The notes beneath the pieces are model-generated. The model did no database searches. It was not told the origin of the DNA and saw nothing but the letters and a program-made list of their open reading frames with translations. Shown one piece after another: positions 46,028 through 56,294 of a stretch of 64,000 nucleotides of DNA (the stretch's first letter is position 1; every line of letters begins with the position of its first letter). The position numbers and the translations under genes are program-made. Source of the DNA: Allomyces arbusculus (Eukaryota; Blastocladiomycota; Blastocladiomycetes; Blastocladiales; Blastocladiaceae); the NCBI GenBank assembly GCA_027604705.1, contig JADHYV010000002.1:186001-250000 (forward strand), given 5' to 3'.

Positions 46028-46452
46028 TTAGGCGAGCATCGACTTGAGCTTGCCGGCGGCCTTGAGGTCGAGCAGGTCCGAGCAGCCACCAATGTGCTGC
46101 TGCTTGATGAAAATGTTGGGAACGGTGCGCTGGCCCGTGAGCTCGAGCAGGTGCGCCTGGATCGCGGCGCCGTTGTCTGGAGATCAGCGTGTCTCAGTGT
46201 CAGCATCTGTACCCCACGCTTGAAGAAACTACGGAAGAGCGAGTAGACGCGCGCGTACGCACCGATCTGGTCAAGCTCAAGCGCCGTGAAGGCCTGGCCG
46301 AGGGCCTTGAGCGTGTCCTTGGCCTTGACGCAGTAGGGGCAGTAGGACTTGGAGAAGACGACGACAACGTTCTCAGCAATCAGCTTGGCGACAAGTTCTT
46401 TGACGGCAGCCATGGTTTCGGGATCGGGGGATGCAGAGAGGAGTTGGCCCAT
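46028..46452 (-). CDS. Dithiol glutaredoxin
   Basis: Glutathione-dependent disulfide oxidoreductase, 112 residues. Exons 46452-46263 and 46176-46028 (intron 86 nt). Active site CPYC is within VVVFSKSYCPYCVKAK; the glutathione groove TVPNIFIKQQHIGGCSDL with the cis-proline comes from exon 2. It ends LKSMLA. The short N-terminal extension (MGQLLSASPDPET) is not a clear targeting signal, so it is probably cytosolic. Divergent from PSF3 over 439 bp. Confidence 0.95.
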
Positions 46453-46891
46453 AAAATGCTCACGAGGAGGACTGAGGAGGAGCGACGATGCGCGATTTTT
46501 GTGGGGTGTGGATCAGGCCTGCAGGGCGGGGCGGAGGCGATGGAGGCCGGTTTGACGTGGATTGCCGGCTGAGGTCAGACCCGCCCGCTTGAAGCAGCGG
46601 AGTGCTCTGCGCGATCCGGTGATTTGCCTGTCAATTATGTCAGTCCTGCAGCCAACCCGGGAGGCACTGTCACCCGCTACCGGGCCGTCCCACCAGGCCA
46701 GCAACAGAATGGAGCGGACCTCTGCCACAGAGACAGCTATATCGCTCATCGTCCACGCCAATGACGGCGCCGTGACCAGCTGCAGCGTTCAAATATTAAT
46801 CTCACGCGAGCACGACAACGCCCAGTTTTCCCAGCCGACCGGGTCAGGCCGCTGCAACACCGCCGCTCCACGACACATCCGATTCCGTACC
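46453..46891. other. Divergent intergenic region glutaredoxin / PSF3
   Basis: 439 bp between divergent starts. No clear promoter motif or other feature. Confidence 0.45.
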
Positions 46892-47970
46892 ATGAGCTGG
46901 ACAGCACGACCGCTGACCGATGTCGACTATTATGATCTCGACGGCATTCTTGCCGAGCAGCAAGTCCGTTCCGCTCAAGGAACTGAGCGAACTAAAGCGT
47001 GTCGCTGACAGGGGCTTTAATCGCGATGCTAGTGCCTCCCCGCCACGTTCCAAGTCCATATCCCCGGTATGGGTTATCTGGACGGTACCGAGGAAAATGA
47101 AGATGTCTGTTTGGTACCTGCCCACTTGGTTTTTCTCCGTTCATGTGCGCTCACGCGCAACGTCTGCAATCCAGATTCTTGAAGGCACCAAAATCCCGCT
47201 GCCAGTCTGGCTCATCGACACGTTGAACACCGACCAGTACGTGATCTTGCTCGGATCCCTCGCTCGCGTCACCGCCCACAATCCCCCCCCCCCCCCCCCA
47301 TTGACCCTGCGCTCCCCGCCCATTCGATAGTGAGATGCTCGTCGAGACGGACCTGCCCAAGGCGCTCACGGAAGCCGTCTTGCGGCACTTGCGCGCGTCC
47401 GCGTCCAAGGTCAATTTGCAGGCCTTGTGCCCGTACTACTTCATGGTCGCTGAAAAACTGCAGCACATGTATGTGATTCGCGTTCCTCTGCGTGCGGAAC
47501 CGAATCCTTACTCTTCTCCACCGGTTTAAAGGGCCGAAGGAACACTCCCCACCACGACCGGCGATACGATTGCTCAGGTTCGCTACGATAACGCTCATTC
47601 TTGTTCGCACTACGTTGCTGGATAACTCACGCATTTTCTCCACCCTCTCCAGGCGTTCCAAGACCGGCTCAAGGCCGTCATGGACCACACGCAGACGCGG
47701 CTCGAGGAACACACGTCCGAGTTTGTGCAGGGGCTCGACATGGTTGAGCGCGACAGTACGCTCCTCCTCTACCCATCTTTGGACCGAGTTCCCTTCTCAT
47801 GTTCTGACACCACCTTATCGCGGGTAGTTTTGAAACGCGGCCAAGACGCCAGTTTGCAAGTCAAGCGATGGGCCATGCGCACGCCCGCACGTATCCGACG
47901 CGCGCCCGCACTGGGCATGGGCGATGCCGACGCGTACGGTCGTCCTGGACGCGGTGGGAGGCAAGGGTAG
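46892..47970 (+). CDS. PSF3: GINS complex subunit PSF3
   Basis: Component of the CMG replicative helicase. Seven exons: 46892-46963, 47033-47113, 47175-47236, 47331-47468, 47532-47577, 47653-47755, 47828-47970. Total 645 nt, 214 residues, the usual length for Psf3. Signatures: DYYDLDGILAEQQ, LPATFQVHIPGMGYLDG, GTKIPLPVWLIDTLN, VETDLPKALTEAVLRHLRAS, LCPYYFMVAEKL and the helix AFQDRLKAVMDHTQTRLEE, then MVERDILKRGQDASLQVKRW. Six introns (61-94 nt) in so short a gene make it the most intron-dense in the window. Intron 3 has a 17-nt C run. The second donor could be nine bases upstream, changing three residues. Convergent with GPI14, 58 bp apart. Confidence 0.9.
47283..47299 (+). repeat. 17-nt C tract in PSF3 intron 3
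   Basis: Uninterrupted C run 31 nt before the acceptor. Confidence 0.85.
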
Positions 47971-48028
47971 CGCGTGGATTGTGTCGCGAATCACAAAATG
48001 TACAAAATCGGATGCGCGATTGGAATTT

Positions 48029-49498
48029 TTACTCGAGTTTCTGTTGCACGCCTTCGTTGGCGGCCGCACGCGCAATCAACTCGACGATCAGCGCCACGTG
48101 CACGGCAAACAGCGCAACGCTCGAGACGAACAGGGCGCGGAACGTTGGGATGCCGAGAAACTCGAGCTGATACGCGTAGTTGAGCCAAGCGCCCTAGATT
48201 CCGACGACAGACTGATCAATTCTCCACCTGGTTCCGGCCGGCTGGCATCGTCAAAATTAACGCACCTGCGCTGCTACCCACAATACCGCAAGCACCGGCA
48301 GAACCCACCACGGCACGCGTCGCATCGACCGCGTCTGCAATGCCGGCACGACCATGGGCACGTAGCACAACCACCACATAAAATACTGGCTTGTCATGAC
48401 CTTGTTGAATGCGACAAACGCGACCGTTTGCAAGAACACGGCCAGCGGCAAGTTCGTTCGTGCAAACCGCACGCCGAGCGTCGTCACCGTCACTACCTGC
48501 GCGGCAAACGGGACCAGCGCGATCGCCGCCGTTCCGCCGCTACTCGCCGCGATATTCAAGTAGATGGCGTAAAAGTAGACGGAGAAATTGTGCCGGTGGT
48601 CGGCGCGAGTCACGTGGTACCCGTAGGTATGGTGCAGCATATCAATGCCCGTAGCCGCGACCATGGCTGCCGTGAGCGCGGCGAACGCGGCAGTTGCGAT
48701 TAGCGCGCACCGGATAGCGCGCCACGGCCGCCATGGACCGCTGCGGTGTGCGGGCTGCGCGACGTGAATCGCGAGTGGGACGGCCGCCATAATCGGGTAG
48801 ACCTTGACGTGCACTGCAACGCCAAACACGGCCGCAGCCCACCCAATCCGGTCGCGCGCGACGAGGTATAGCACGGCGACGCACAGCACGCAGACGACAG
48901 CCTCGGCACTCCCGCGCGTTGCCATATTGGCGACAAACGGGTTCCACAGCCACGCGAGCACGGTCCATTTCTCGACCGTGGCCGCGTCTACTGGCGATAG
49001 CGCGGTTCTTGCCCATTTGCGCAGTAACATGGCCACAACCAGGTCGCTCGCGACAAAGACAAGCTTGCCGAGCACGGGCAAGTCGACGGCGAGCCCGGGC
49101 ACCATCAGGTACGCGACGAGCGGCGTATACCGGTAGGTGGCACGCGCGTAGGGCGAGTCGCCGCGCAGGATCGCGCGCGCCGCGTCGAGAAAAACGTGGT
49201 AGTCAATGTCGGTGTACTTGACGGCCAGGTTGGCGTCTTGCCACATGCCGTACGTGAGCAGAACGATACGGAGCGCCATGCCGAGCGCGAGCGCGCGTGG
49301 CCATGAAATTGGCCACCATGGCGGCGACGGGGAGTACTTGGTTCTTGAATCTGGTGGGCGCGTCGATGGAGCTGGTTGTGTGAGCTCGACGGGTTCGGTT
49401 CTGTCGGCTTTCTCGCCACGATGGCGCTGCTGGATGCCTTCTTTGGATACTGCCTTTGCTGCTGCTAGTGTAGATGCGGTTGGTGGTGGAGAGTCCAT
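48029..49498 (-). CDS. GPI14: GPI alpha-1,4-mannosyltransferase I (PIG-M/GPI14)
   Basis: ER multi-pass enzyme adding the first mannose to the GPI core. Exons 49498-48266 and 48193-48029 (intron 72 nt) give 465 residues. The start chosen is the methionine of MDSPPPTAS; an upstream open frame is unlike the family. After a 65-residue polar leader come membrane segments and the luminal catalytic DxD motif in KYTDIDYHVF. Then SPYARATYRYTPLVAYLM, a GSAEAVVC block, VHVKVYPIMAAVPL and NKVMTSQYFMWWLCYVPMV, all PIG-M hallmarks. Exon 2 adds GAWLNYAYQLEFLGIPTF and the final span. Divergent from the SGNH-fold gene. Confidence 0.95.
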
Positions 49499-49814
49499 GA
49501 TGGTTTGGTGCCAAAATGGTGCGGTGGTGGTCGTTGCGGTCGGCAGATCACTCCTGATCACGCCCAGAGGCAGAAAACCACACACAACGCGCTCGACACG
49601 CGCTGTCATGGACAACGTCCCGCAGTCGTCAATCCAACCCATCAGTGTCCAACCCATCCTAACCGGCAAGGCGACGCGCCAGCTGCTGCAAAACGCAGTG
49701 CACGACGTACCGGCCACGCACCGCGACGCACCTGTCTCCGATCACGACCCCACCAGTCCAAACACCAAGCACTGCCGACCCCGAGCGCGAACCCAACTGG
49801 ACGATCACACCACG
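49499..49814. other. Divergent intergenic region GPI14 / SGNH-fold gene
   Basis: 316 bp between the two starts; presumably promoters for both. The plus-strand frame is open through it but without recognisable protein sequence. Confidence 0.45.
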
Positions 49815-50912
49815 ATGCTCGGCGCCCTCTTCCGTACGATCTGGCACATTGCGCAGTACCTGTTCCACGAAGTGCGGTTGTTCCTGCACGGCTACTGGAT
49901 CCCGCTGATGCGGTACATTATCGCGCCCGGGCGGTACCCTGTCGCCGACTTCCACCACAATATTGTGATCATTGGCGACGACCACGCGCTCGGTGTCGGT
50001 GACTGGGTTACGCCCGGCGAGCACTCGGGCGCCGTCGGCCGCCTGCGCACGCTGATCGATCCGACTCGCGCCAACGCCCGCGGAGTCGCAAAACACTCGT
50101 GGGGTGCCATCAACCGCGGCGTCGCCAAGTCGACCACGACCGAGTGGGTGCCCGGGGTGGGGAAGTGGTACGAGTGGGCGTTTGCCGCGCCAAACGATCC
50201 GGTCAAGGCCGAGGAAGTGGCCAAGCAGCGCGCCAAGGATGTGGTTGTGGTCGTGGCGGGCGCGGAGGACGCGCGGCAGGGGATCGAGCCGCAAGACACG
50301 GTGCGTAACTTGCAGCGGATCGTGGAAAAGCTGGCCGAGACGCACGCGGCCGTGTACGTGTGCACGGTGCCCAACTGGATGCTCGGCGACGCGCACGATA
50401 TGCTGCGTGCGGTGCCTGGTGACGGGACGGGGAAGCGCGCGCTGCCGTCCGGTTTGGACAAGGCGCCCGAGGACGTGGACGTGCGCAACATGACGCCGGA
50501 AACGCGCGTGCTGAAGGCGACCATCGAGACGAACAGGTTGATTCGCGAGTGGATGGCTGGGTGCGTTGCCGCTTCATTTATCCTGGAGGAGCGAGGTGGC
50601 GCTCACGCGCGCGACCTGGATGGGACAGACTCGACGACAAGACCACGAACGTGCGGCTCGGTGCCGAGCTCGACCGCGGCAACCCAGAGTACCGGCTCGC
50701 GCGGCTCTACTTTGCCGATCTCCTGCACTTCGGCTCCAAGGTACGCTTCTTGACAGAGGCCAGGCTCGTGAGCAAGCTGTCCAGTGACGTGCTCTGATGC
50801 TGCGTAATCGCACCTCTAGGGCTACGAGAAGATGGCCAAGGACCTCTTTTTGCAGCTCGAGACGCAAGTGCGCAAGATCGAGTTCCAAGAGGAGAAGCAG
50901 CGGTTGAGGTGA
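49815..50912 (+). CDS. SGNH/GDSL-fold protein with altered catalytic residues
   Basis: Exons 49815-50560, 50629-50740, 50820-50912 (introns 68 and 79 nt) give 316 residues. An N-terminal hydrophobic/amphipathic stretch (LFRTIWHIAQYLFHEVRLFL) suggests membrane association. The SGNH block I, normally GDSxxxG, reads IIGDDHALGVGDW near residue 55: Asp replaces the nucleophilic Ser. The block III region reads VVVVAGAEDARQG, with Glu where the oxyanion Asn is expected. Block V (Asp-x-x-His) is kept as FADLLHFGSKGYEKMA. The fold call is by motif order only. If the alignment holds this is a pseudo-esterase or uses different chemistry. A Glu/Lys-rich helix ends the protein. Intron 1 was placed to restore MAGLDDKTTNVRLG. 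Confidence 0.7.
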
Positions 50913-50988
50913 TCATGGACGACAAATGGAACCAACGGTAAATGAATCACAGAGCATTGTATATTTGATCCATTCGCCACCTGTCATT

Positions 50989-52083
50989 TTACACTGACGC
51001 GTTCACCTCAGCATTGGTCGCATCCGCCTCCTTGGCCGGCTCTGCAACCGCCGCTGCCGTCGCCGCTGCCGGTGCGGGCGTCGCGGCCTTCTTGTTGGCC
51101 AGCATCTCGCGCTGCCAGTCCGGGATCTTGGGCTGCCCCAGCGGGATCGGCGGCGGTGGGAGCGCCGATGCGGCCCCTCCCGCCGGCGTGGTCGCCGGAC
51201 TCGCCGGAATCGACCGCGCGCTCATCAGCGGCGACGCCGACGTTGCGGCGGGAGGAGCCGCGTACGCCGCGGGAACGGTCGCACCGGCGGCCGACGCGGC
51301 CATGGCCGACCGCAAACTGCGAATTTCCGCCTGCAAGTCGGCGAGCATGCGCACCTGCGTGTCGCGCACGCCTGCGACCAAGTCGGGGACCTTGGTGCGC
51401 AGGTCCTGCATGTCGGCACGCACCTGGGCCAGCGTTTCGTCGCGCGTCGTGGCCGCCGCCTGGAAGGCCTCGAGCGCGTCGCGCGCGGCCTGTGCGTCGG
51501 TGCGCAGCGCGTTCGCGTCGGCGCGAACGGCATCGAGCAACGTGCGCGCCTCGGCCTGGATCGCGGACGTGGTTTGCGCCGTGGCCGCAAGCGCGCGCTG
51601 GAACTCGGTTTGCGCGGCGGTCAGGTCGGTGACCGACGGCAGCGCGAGGCGAGGGAGGAGGTACGTCTTGAAGACGTGGAATGCCGAGTAGCCGAGACCC
51701 GCGACCATGGCGACGGCAAAGACGAGGTCCTTGGCGGTCCAGGGGGCCGCGACGGGGGCGGGCGCGGGCGCGGCTACGACATAGGTTGGTGCGGGTACAG
51801 CAGGTGGGGCAGCGACGGCAAGGGCCGCAGGTGCGGCAGCGGCGGTCGTGCCGGTCGCGGCGCGCTGGACGGCAAGGTTGATTTCGTCGGTGGTGAGCCC
51901 CTTGGCCTCGAGAAACGCGATTTTCTTGGCCATGGGCGCCGACTGGACCTTGGCATCGGACAGGAAGCGCACGGCCGGGCCGACGAGCTCTTCGCGCGGC
52001 GCGGCGGCGGGCGCGGCAGCGGCAGCGGGTGCAGCAGCAGCCGCCGCAGGTACGGGTGCGGTCGCATCGGTGCTGGACGACAT
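50989..52083 (-). CDS. PEX14: Peroxisomal import docking protein PEX14
   Basis: Docking factor for the Pex5 cargo receptor on the peroxisome membrane. Single exon, 364 residues. After an Ala/Pro leader the conserved N-terminal helical domain reads REELVGPAVRFLSDAKVQ, then KKIAFLEAKGLTTDEINLAV. A hydrophobic segment (DLVFAVAMVAGLGYSAFHVF) and LLPRL follow, then a coiled coil (residues about 165-270, heptad-rich Ala/Glu/Arg) and a Pro-rich acidic tail. Layout and length match Pex14. Divergent from USB1, 201 bp apart. Confidence 0.94.
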   Translation of the reverse strand: MSSSTDATAPVPAAAAAAPAAAAAPAAAPREELVGPAVRFLSDAKVQSAPMAKKIAFLEAKGLTTDEINLAVQRAATGTTAAAAPAALAVAAPPAVPAPTYVVAAPAPAPVAAPWTAKDLVFAVAMVAGLGYSAFHVFKTYLLPRLALPSVTDLTAAQTEFQRALAATAQTTSAIQAEARTLLDAVRADANALRTDAQAARDALEAFQAAATTRDETLAQVRADMQDLRTKVPDLVAGVRDTQVRMLADLQAEIRSLRSAMAASAAGATVPAAYAAPPAATSASPLMSARSIPASPATTPAGGAASALPPPPIPLGQPKIPDWQREMLANKKAATPAPAAATAAAVAEPAKEADATNAEVNASV

Positions 52084-52284
52084 GGTGGTGGGCAAGCGTG
52101 CGGGCGGAGAGGAGGGGGAGAAAGCGGCCGACTTGGTTGAGCGCGAGCCGGGGAGTCGAGCGGGTCGCCAGCGCGTTGGTGCCGACCCGGCCGGAAGTGA
52201 CGCCACGCAGCGTGACAACCCACCGCACCGACCGCGCCGGTCTCGTTTCCGGCGACCACCGTCGCGGCGACCGAGCCGACCCGA

Positions 52285-53238
52285 ATGGCCGCTGCGACGC
52301 CGCGCGCGCACGTCGCCACGGCCGCGAGCGCGAGTCGCCGCACCGCCCTGCCCGCCGTGCTGGCGCGCTACGCGAGCGACGACGACAGCGACCATGGCGA
52401 CGACAGCAATGCCACCACCACCTCGGATGCTGACCACGACGCTGGCATTGCGATTCCTGCTGTCGTGACCGCGGCCCCGGCCCCGGCCCCGCCCCGCCCG
52501 GCATCGGCACCGACCCGCCCGGCATCGCGCACCGGCCAGTGGCCCGTCCACGTGCGCATCCCGCTCGCACGTCGCGAGTCGTGGCCCGCCGCGCTCGCCA
52601 CGACCGCCAACGCCATTGTCGCCGACCTGATCGCAGCCGTTGGCGAAAAAGTCCCGTTTCAAGCGCTTCTTGGTCCGGCCCCCGGAAATCCCGCCCGTTC
52701 CGACTCGCCCGCCACCGACTGGGCCGCGCGCTGGACCCCGCACATGTCTCTGACCCGCGCAGGCCCCGCCGTCAAGCGGTTTCAAATGCGGTCTGTCGTC
52801 GACGCCATGGCCGCGCGGATTGCGACGGCCGCACCGGCCCCGTTTACTGTCCAGCTCGGCACGCTCGCCCTGCGCCGTAATGCTGACGGCACGCGCGTTT
52901 TCCTGTGCCTCGACGCGGTCGCGGGCACGCCCAAACTGCGCGCGATTCACCGGGCCGTGGACGCTGCATTGCACGCGTTTCGCCAGTCGGCAGCGTCAGG
53001 CGCGCTGCGGGCCGATGAAAAGCCGCCGACGGACGAACACGCGTTCCATGTCTCGATTGCGTGGGCGCCGATTGATGCGGAGGTGGAGGAGGTTGTGCCG
53101 CGCGACGTGCTGGATGCGATTGCAAGGCGGCATGCCGCGGGTCTGTGGGCGCACCTGCTGACGGTCGACTGTGTCGAGGTCTCAGTCGGCCATGTTGAGC
53201 ATACGATCTGGCTCGGTGGAACACAGAGGCGACCGTAG
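52285..53238 (+). CDS. USB1: U6 snRNA 3'-end phosphodiesterase USB1
   Basis: 2H-superfamily exonuclease that trims the U6 oligo(U) tail and leaves a terminal phosphate. Single exon, 317 residues. The first 100 residues are Ala/Asp-rich and disordered. QWPVHVRIPL starts the domain. The two catalytic HxS motifs are HMSLTR (about residue 153) and HVSIAW (about 254), the arrangement of Usb1/Mpn1. Between them lie GTRVFLCLDA and LRAIHRAVD, as in the family. Confidence 0.9.
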   Translation: MAAATPRAHVATAASASRRTALPAVLARYASDDDSDHGDDSNATTTSDADHDAGIAIPAVVTAAPAPAPPRPASAPTRPASRTGQWPVHVRIPLARRESWPAALATTANAIVADLIAAVGEKVPFQALLGPAPGNPARSDSPATDWAARWTPHMSLTRAGPAVKRFQMRSVVDAMAARIATAAPAPFTVQLGTLALRRNADGTRVFLCLDAVAGTPKLRAIHRAVDAALHAFRQSAASGALRADEKPPTDEHAFHVSIAWAPIDAEVEEVVPRDVLDAIARRHAAGLWAHLLTVDCVEVSVGHVEHTIWLGGTQRRP

Positions 53239-53618
53239 TGGAAGGCAAAAGAAAAACAATGTTTCTCATTGAATTCTTGGACACCGCAAGATCGCAGCTC
53301 GCTCGGTGCTCTTGGTGATGGTCGGGACGGATCGCGCGTCCCTGCTCTTGATGATGATGAACTCGAGGGCCTTCCGGCTCGGCCCTCCCCCTCTTCGTGG
53401 ATGATGCTCGCGCGCGCGTGGCCTTGGTGGTCGAGCGCACGCATGTATGTACAGGATTGCAGCGGCGGCGGCGGTGGTCGTGGTTGAAAGACCGCGGCTG
53501 CGCGTGAATCTGGACCGACCATGAACGGCCACCAGAGGTCAGACACCCGCGTGTCTCAAATCGCAGCAAATCCATCATCGCTCAACGCACACGCACCTCA
53601 AAACCCACTCGCTTGAGC
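53239..53618. other. Convergent intergenic region
   Basis: 380 bp between the USB1 stop and the stop of the small mitochondrial protein gene. Minus-strand open frames are present but show no domain and no supporting promoter; probably 3' UTRs. Confidence 0.4.
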
Positions 53619-53894
53619 TTACAGCGGCTTGGCCGCGGCGACCGACGACATCGGGCGCACGGGCCGCGGGACCGCGGGCGGCGCGACCAACTTGCCCGTC
53701 GCGTGCGACGAGACCAGCGGCAGGTTGAGCTTGCTCACGCCTGCCATCGCCGACCGGACCGGACGCCGTGCGGCACCGGCTTGCGCGGCACGCAGAGTCG
53801 GCGAAATAAGCGTGCCCATGGTCGGGGCCGCGGGCGTCGTGTGCAGGGCGCGGACGGCGGTCGACAGGGCGCGGGGCGCGAGCGAGCGGAACAT
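53619..53894 (-). CDS. Small predicted mitochondrial protein, unknown function
   Basis: A 91-residue ORF. The N terminus MFRSLAPRALSTAVRALHTT is Arg/Ser/Ala-rich, lacks acidic residues and is amphipathic, a textbook mitochondrial presequence with a likely cleavage near HTTPAAP. The rest is basic and Pro/Val/Ala-rich with no recognised domain. A TATAAAA element lies about 75 bp upstream on the same strand, the same spacing as the P450 TATA box, which supports a real gene. No homologue comes to mind. It could be a small respiratory-chain or ribosome-associated protein, but that is a guess. Confidence 0.6.
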   Translation of the reverse strand: MFRSLAPRALSTAVRALHTTPAAPTMGTLISPTLRAAQAGAARRPVRSAMAGVSKLNLPLVSSHATGKLVAPPAVPRPVRPMSSVAAAKPL

Positions 53895-54503
53895 GGCGAA
53901 CGAGGTCGATACAGCGGTGGACGGGTGGAGAGTGGAGCGGGATCGCCGTGGCGGCGGGTGCGCTGGGTTTTATACCGTCCCCGGCCGCTGGTGTTGCGGC
54001 CGCGTGGGCGAGACGACCTTGCTCGGCGCGGGAACGGGGCGGTTGGCCGGTCGGTTCAGGCCGCTGGCGAGAACAACCGCGTCGCCCAATAGCGCGCGTT
54101 GGTGATGCACCGGCGCCGTGCGTTGCCCTGCATGAACCGACTTCGCGAGCGTTCAAACACGCTGAAATCCCGGCCCAAGAACGCGTCGTTCGGCAGCGCA
54201 CGTGTGTGCAGGCATCAGGCATCCCTGACTCACCGAGACTCGACTTTGCGTGATCTTTCGTGCCACGTCGGCATCCCACCACCAAAACTCCGACCACGAC
54301 TTGCAATCCTCACCCGACTGCTTCCTCTCAGATTTTGAATCCCGCCCCAGTCCCCAACCATACCATCGTCAACGCAAGCTCTTGTCCTGTATTCCCCCGT
54401 CCCGTCTCCTCACTCACGTTCCCAGTCTAGTCCACCCGGAGCCTGGACGTCCGTTGCGAAGGCCGACAAGCTCCAGTGCCCCCTTCCCCCTTTCGCTCTC
54501 CCT
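53895..54503. other. Intergenic region between two minus-strand genes
   Basis: 609 bp between the small mitochondrial protein start and the CCDC92-domain gene stop. It contains the TATA element at 53968-53974. Other open frames look like shadows. Confidence 0.45.
53968..53974 (-). promoter_or_regulatory. TATA box of the small mitochondrial protein gene
   Basis: TATAAAA on the minus strand, about 75-80 bp before the ATG at 53894. Confidence 0.6.
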
Positions 54504-55879
54504 TCACGACTTGGCCGGATTTGTTGGCGCCGGCGCGATCGGCGGCAACGTCATGGCCTTGTTCAGCGTCACCACACTGCCCGCCGCTGTCCCTCCCGCC
54601 CCACTCGTCGCGCGCGGTCCCGGTGCCGCTCCCGCCGTCGTCGCCGCCAACACGACCGGGGCGCCCGGCGTTTCCGTGAACGGTAACGGCGTCGACCGCA
54701 TCAGCGTGCGTCCGCGCGCGCCGATCCCCGCCGAGCTCGGCCGCGGCGTACGGCCGCGCGGTCCCGGAGGGGCCGTGGGCGCCACGGGTGCCGCAGCGGC
54801 GGGCGGGGCGGGCAGCGAGACCGACGGCGATGCGGCCCCCCCTGCTGCGCGTCGCGGGCCCTCGTGCAGCTCCGCTGGCGGCGCGTGGTGCGCGTGCGTC
54901 AGTTCCCCGATCCGCGACAGGATCGACTTGACCGTGGGCATGCGCGACTTGGACGTCGACCGGCTCGGCGCGGCTACCGCTGGCGGCGGCGGAGCCGTTG
55001 CCGTACCCGCGGCCGCTGCGCGCGCGGCGTCGAGTTCCGCGTGCAGTGCCGCAATCGTGCGATCGCGCGCGGCGATCGTCGCGTGCAAGTCGGCCACGGT
55101 CGCGCGAAAGTCGGCCGCCGATTGCGCGACTTGCCCGGCGTACCCGGCTGCGGTCTCGGCTTGCAGTGCCGTGAGAGCTTGCAGTTTGCCGAGCACGTCG
55201 TGTAAGAGCGCGTTTTGTTGCGCTTGCACCGCGGTTTGGCGCGCGTGCTCGGCGGACGAGACGACGTGCACGTCGGTGTCGGTCTGGGTACCGGCAGCAC
55301 CAGTCGTGACGGTGCGTCGTACGGCAGATGCTGGTGCGGGTGGAGCGGGGGGATGGGTACTAGGAGAAAAAGCGGGTTCGGATGGATCGACGTCGGCCGA
55401 TGCGAGCGACAGCGCTGAGTCGCCGGGCAGACTCGAAAATGAGCTTTTCCACGTGAGGTCTGGGCAATGCGATCAGGATGTGAGCAACTATGGTCGCAAC
55501 AGTTACAATGTCACGGGAAAAAGTGTCCAAAACGAGAAGAAAACGGGCCGGGACGAGAGCAAAACAATCTTCAGCCATACGTACCAGCGCATCGTGCCTG
55601 TAAGCCGCGAATTTCTTCGTGCAGTGATTGGAGCGATTCCGAGTGCTAAAAGCCATCGTTCGCCGCCCCGGCCGTCAGTGACAACTCGTCGACAGAAGAC
55701 GCTGGCAAGGCGGCACTCGATGAACCGTGGTGCAAGTGCCGCTTGGTTTGTTCCAGCCGCAGTGGCACCGGGATCAGTAGATTTGTTGATACCTTGGTTC
55801 GCAGGTACTCGACGGTGCGTTCGAGCGACTGGATGCGCCGCGCCGCTTCGGCGTCGGCCTCGATGGACCTCGGCATCAT
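54504..55879 (-). CDS. CCDC92-domain coiled-coil protein (centriole/flagellum-associated family)
   Basis: Exons 55879-55793, 55645-55585, 55459-54504 (introns 147 and 125 nt) give 367 residues. Splicing joins RRIQSLERTVEYLRTK to HSESLQSLHEEIRGLQARC and ADLTWKSS, which closely matches the CCDC92/CCDC74 N-terminal domain (pattern LxxEIRxLQxxCxDLT). A second coiled coil runs through QNALLHDVLGKLQALTALQA and FRATVADLHATIAARDRTI. The remainder is basic and Pro/Ala-rich. Human CCDC92 localises to centrioles and cilia;, so a basal-body or flagellar role is inferred. The middle exon is 61 nt. The start is uncertain: the frame is open further upstream (HFQLHQLHAPFHDL) and a 5' exon may exist. Confidence 0.75.
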
Positions 55880-56294
55880 GGCATATGTTTGCGGCAAGTC
55901 ATGAAACGGTGCGTGCAGTTGGTGAAGCTGGAAGTGGTTGCTGGCGAGGACTGAAGGACCCAACGAGAAGTGGCCGGCATGTTCGCTTCATGACGCGATC
56001 ACGTGTGATATACCGCGTTGATTTCAACGGTCTGTCGCGGAGCTGATCGCTTCTCGTGCTGTCGATCTCCGGTCTTCAGGTTGCCACCACGAAGGAAAAA
56101 AAAAAAAAAGCGGGACATCGTTTTGGTGCGGAGAGTCGAGGATGCGACAGGACTCGCTCTCCACACTCCACCCGATAATCCGGGTATCAAATCCAGGAAA
56201 GAAGAAGGTATAGCGCCGAACCGCCTCGCCGCAAGAGCGTGCGACCGAAAACACGCCTACGCAAGAACAAAACACAAACCGGCTTTCATCACGA
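55880..56294. other. Intergenic region between homeodomain gene and CCDC92-domain gene
   Basis: 415 bp on the 3' side of the homeodomain gene. It contains a 14-nt A run (56096-56109, T on the coding strand) that may belong to the 3' UTR, and possibly a 5' exon of the CCDC92-domain gene. Confidence 0.4.

Noticed and set aside
50561-50595. 35-nt intron in the SGNH-fold gene
   Set aside because: A 68-nt intron from the same donor joins MAG to LDDKTTN in frame and fits the size range.
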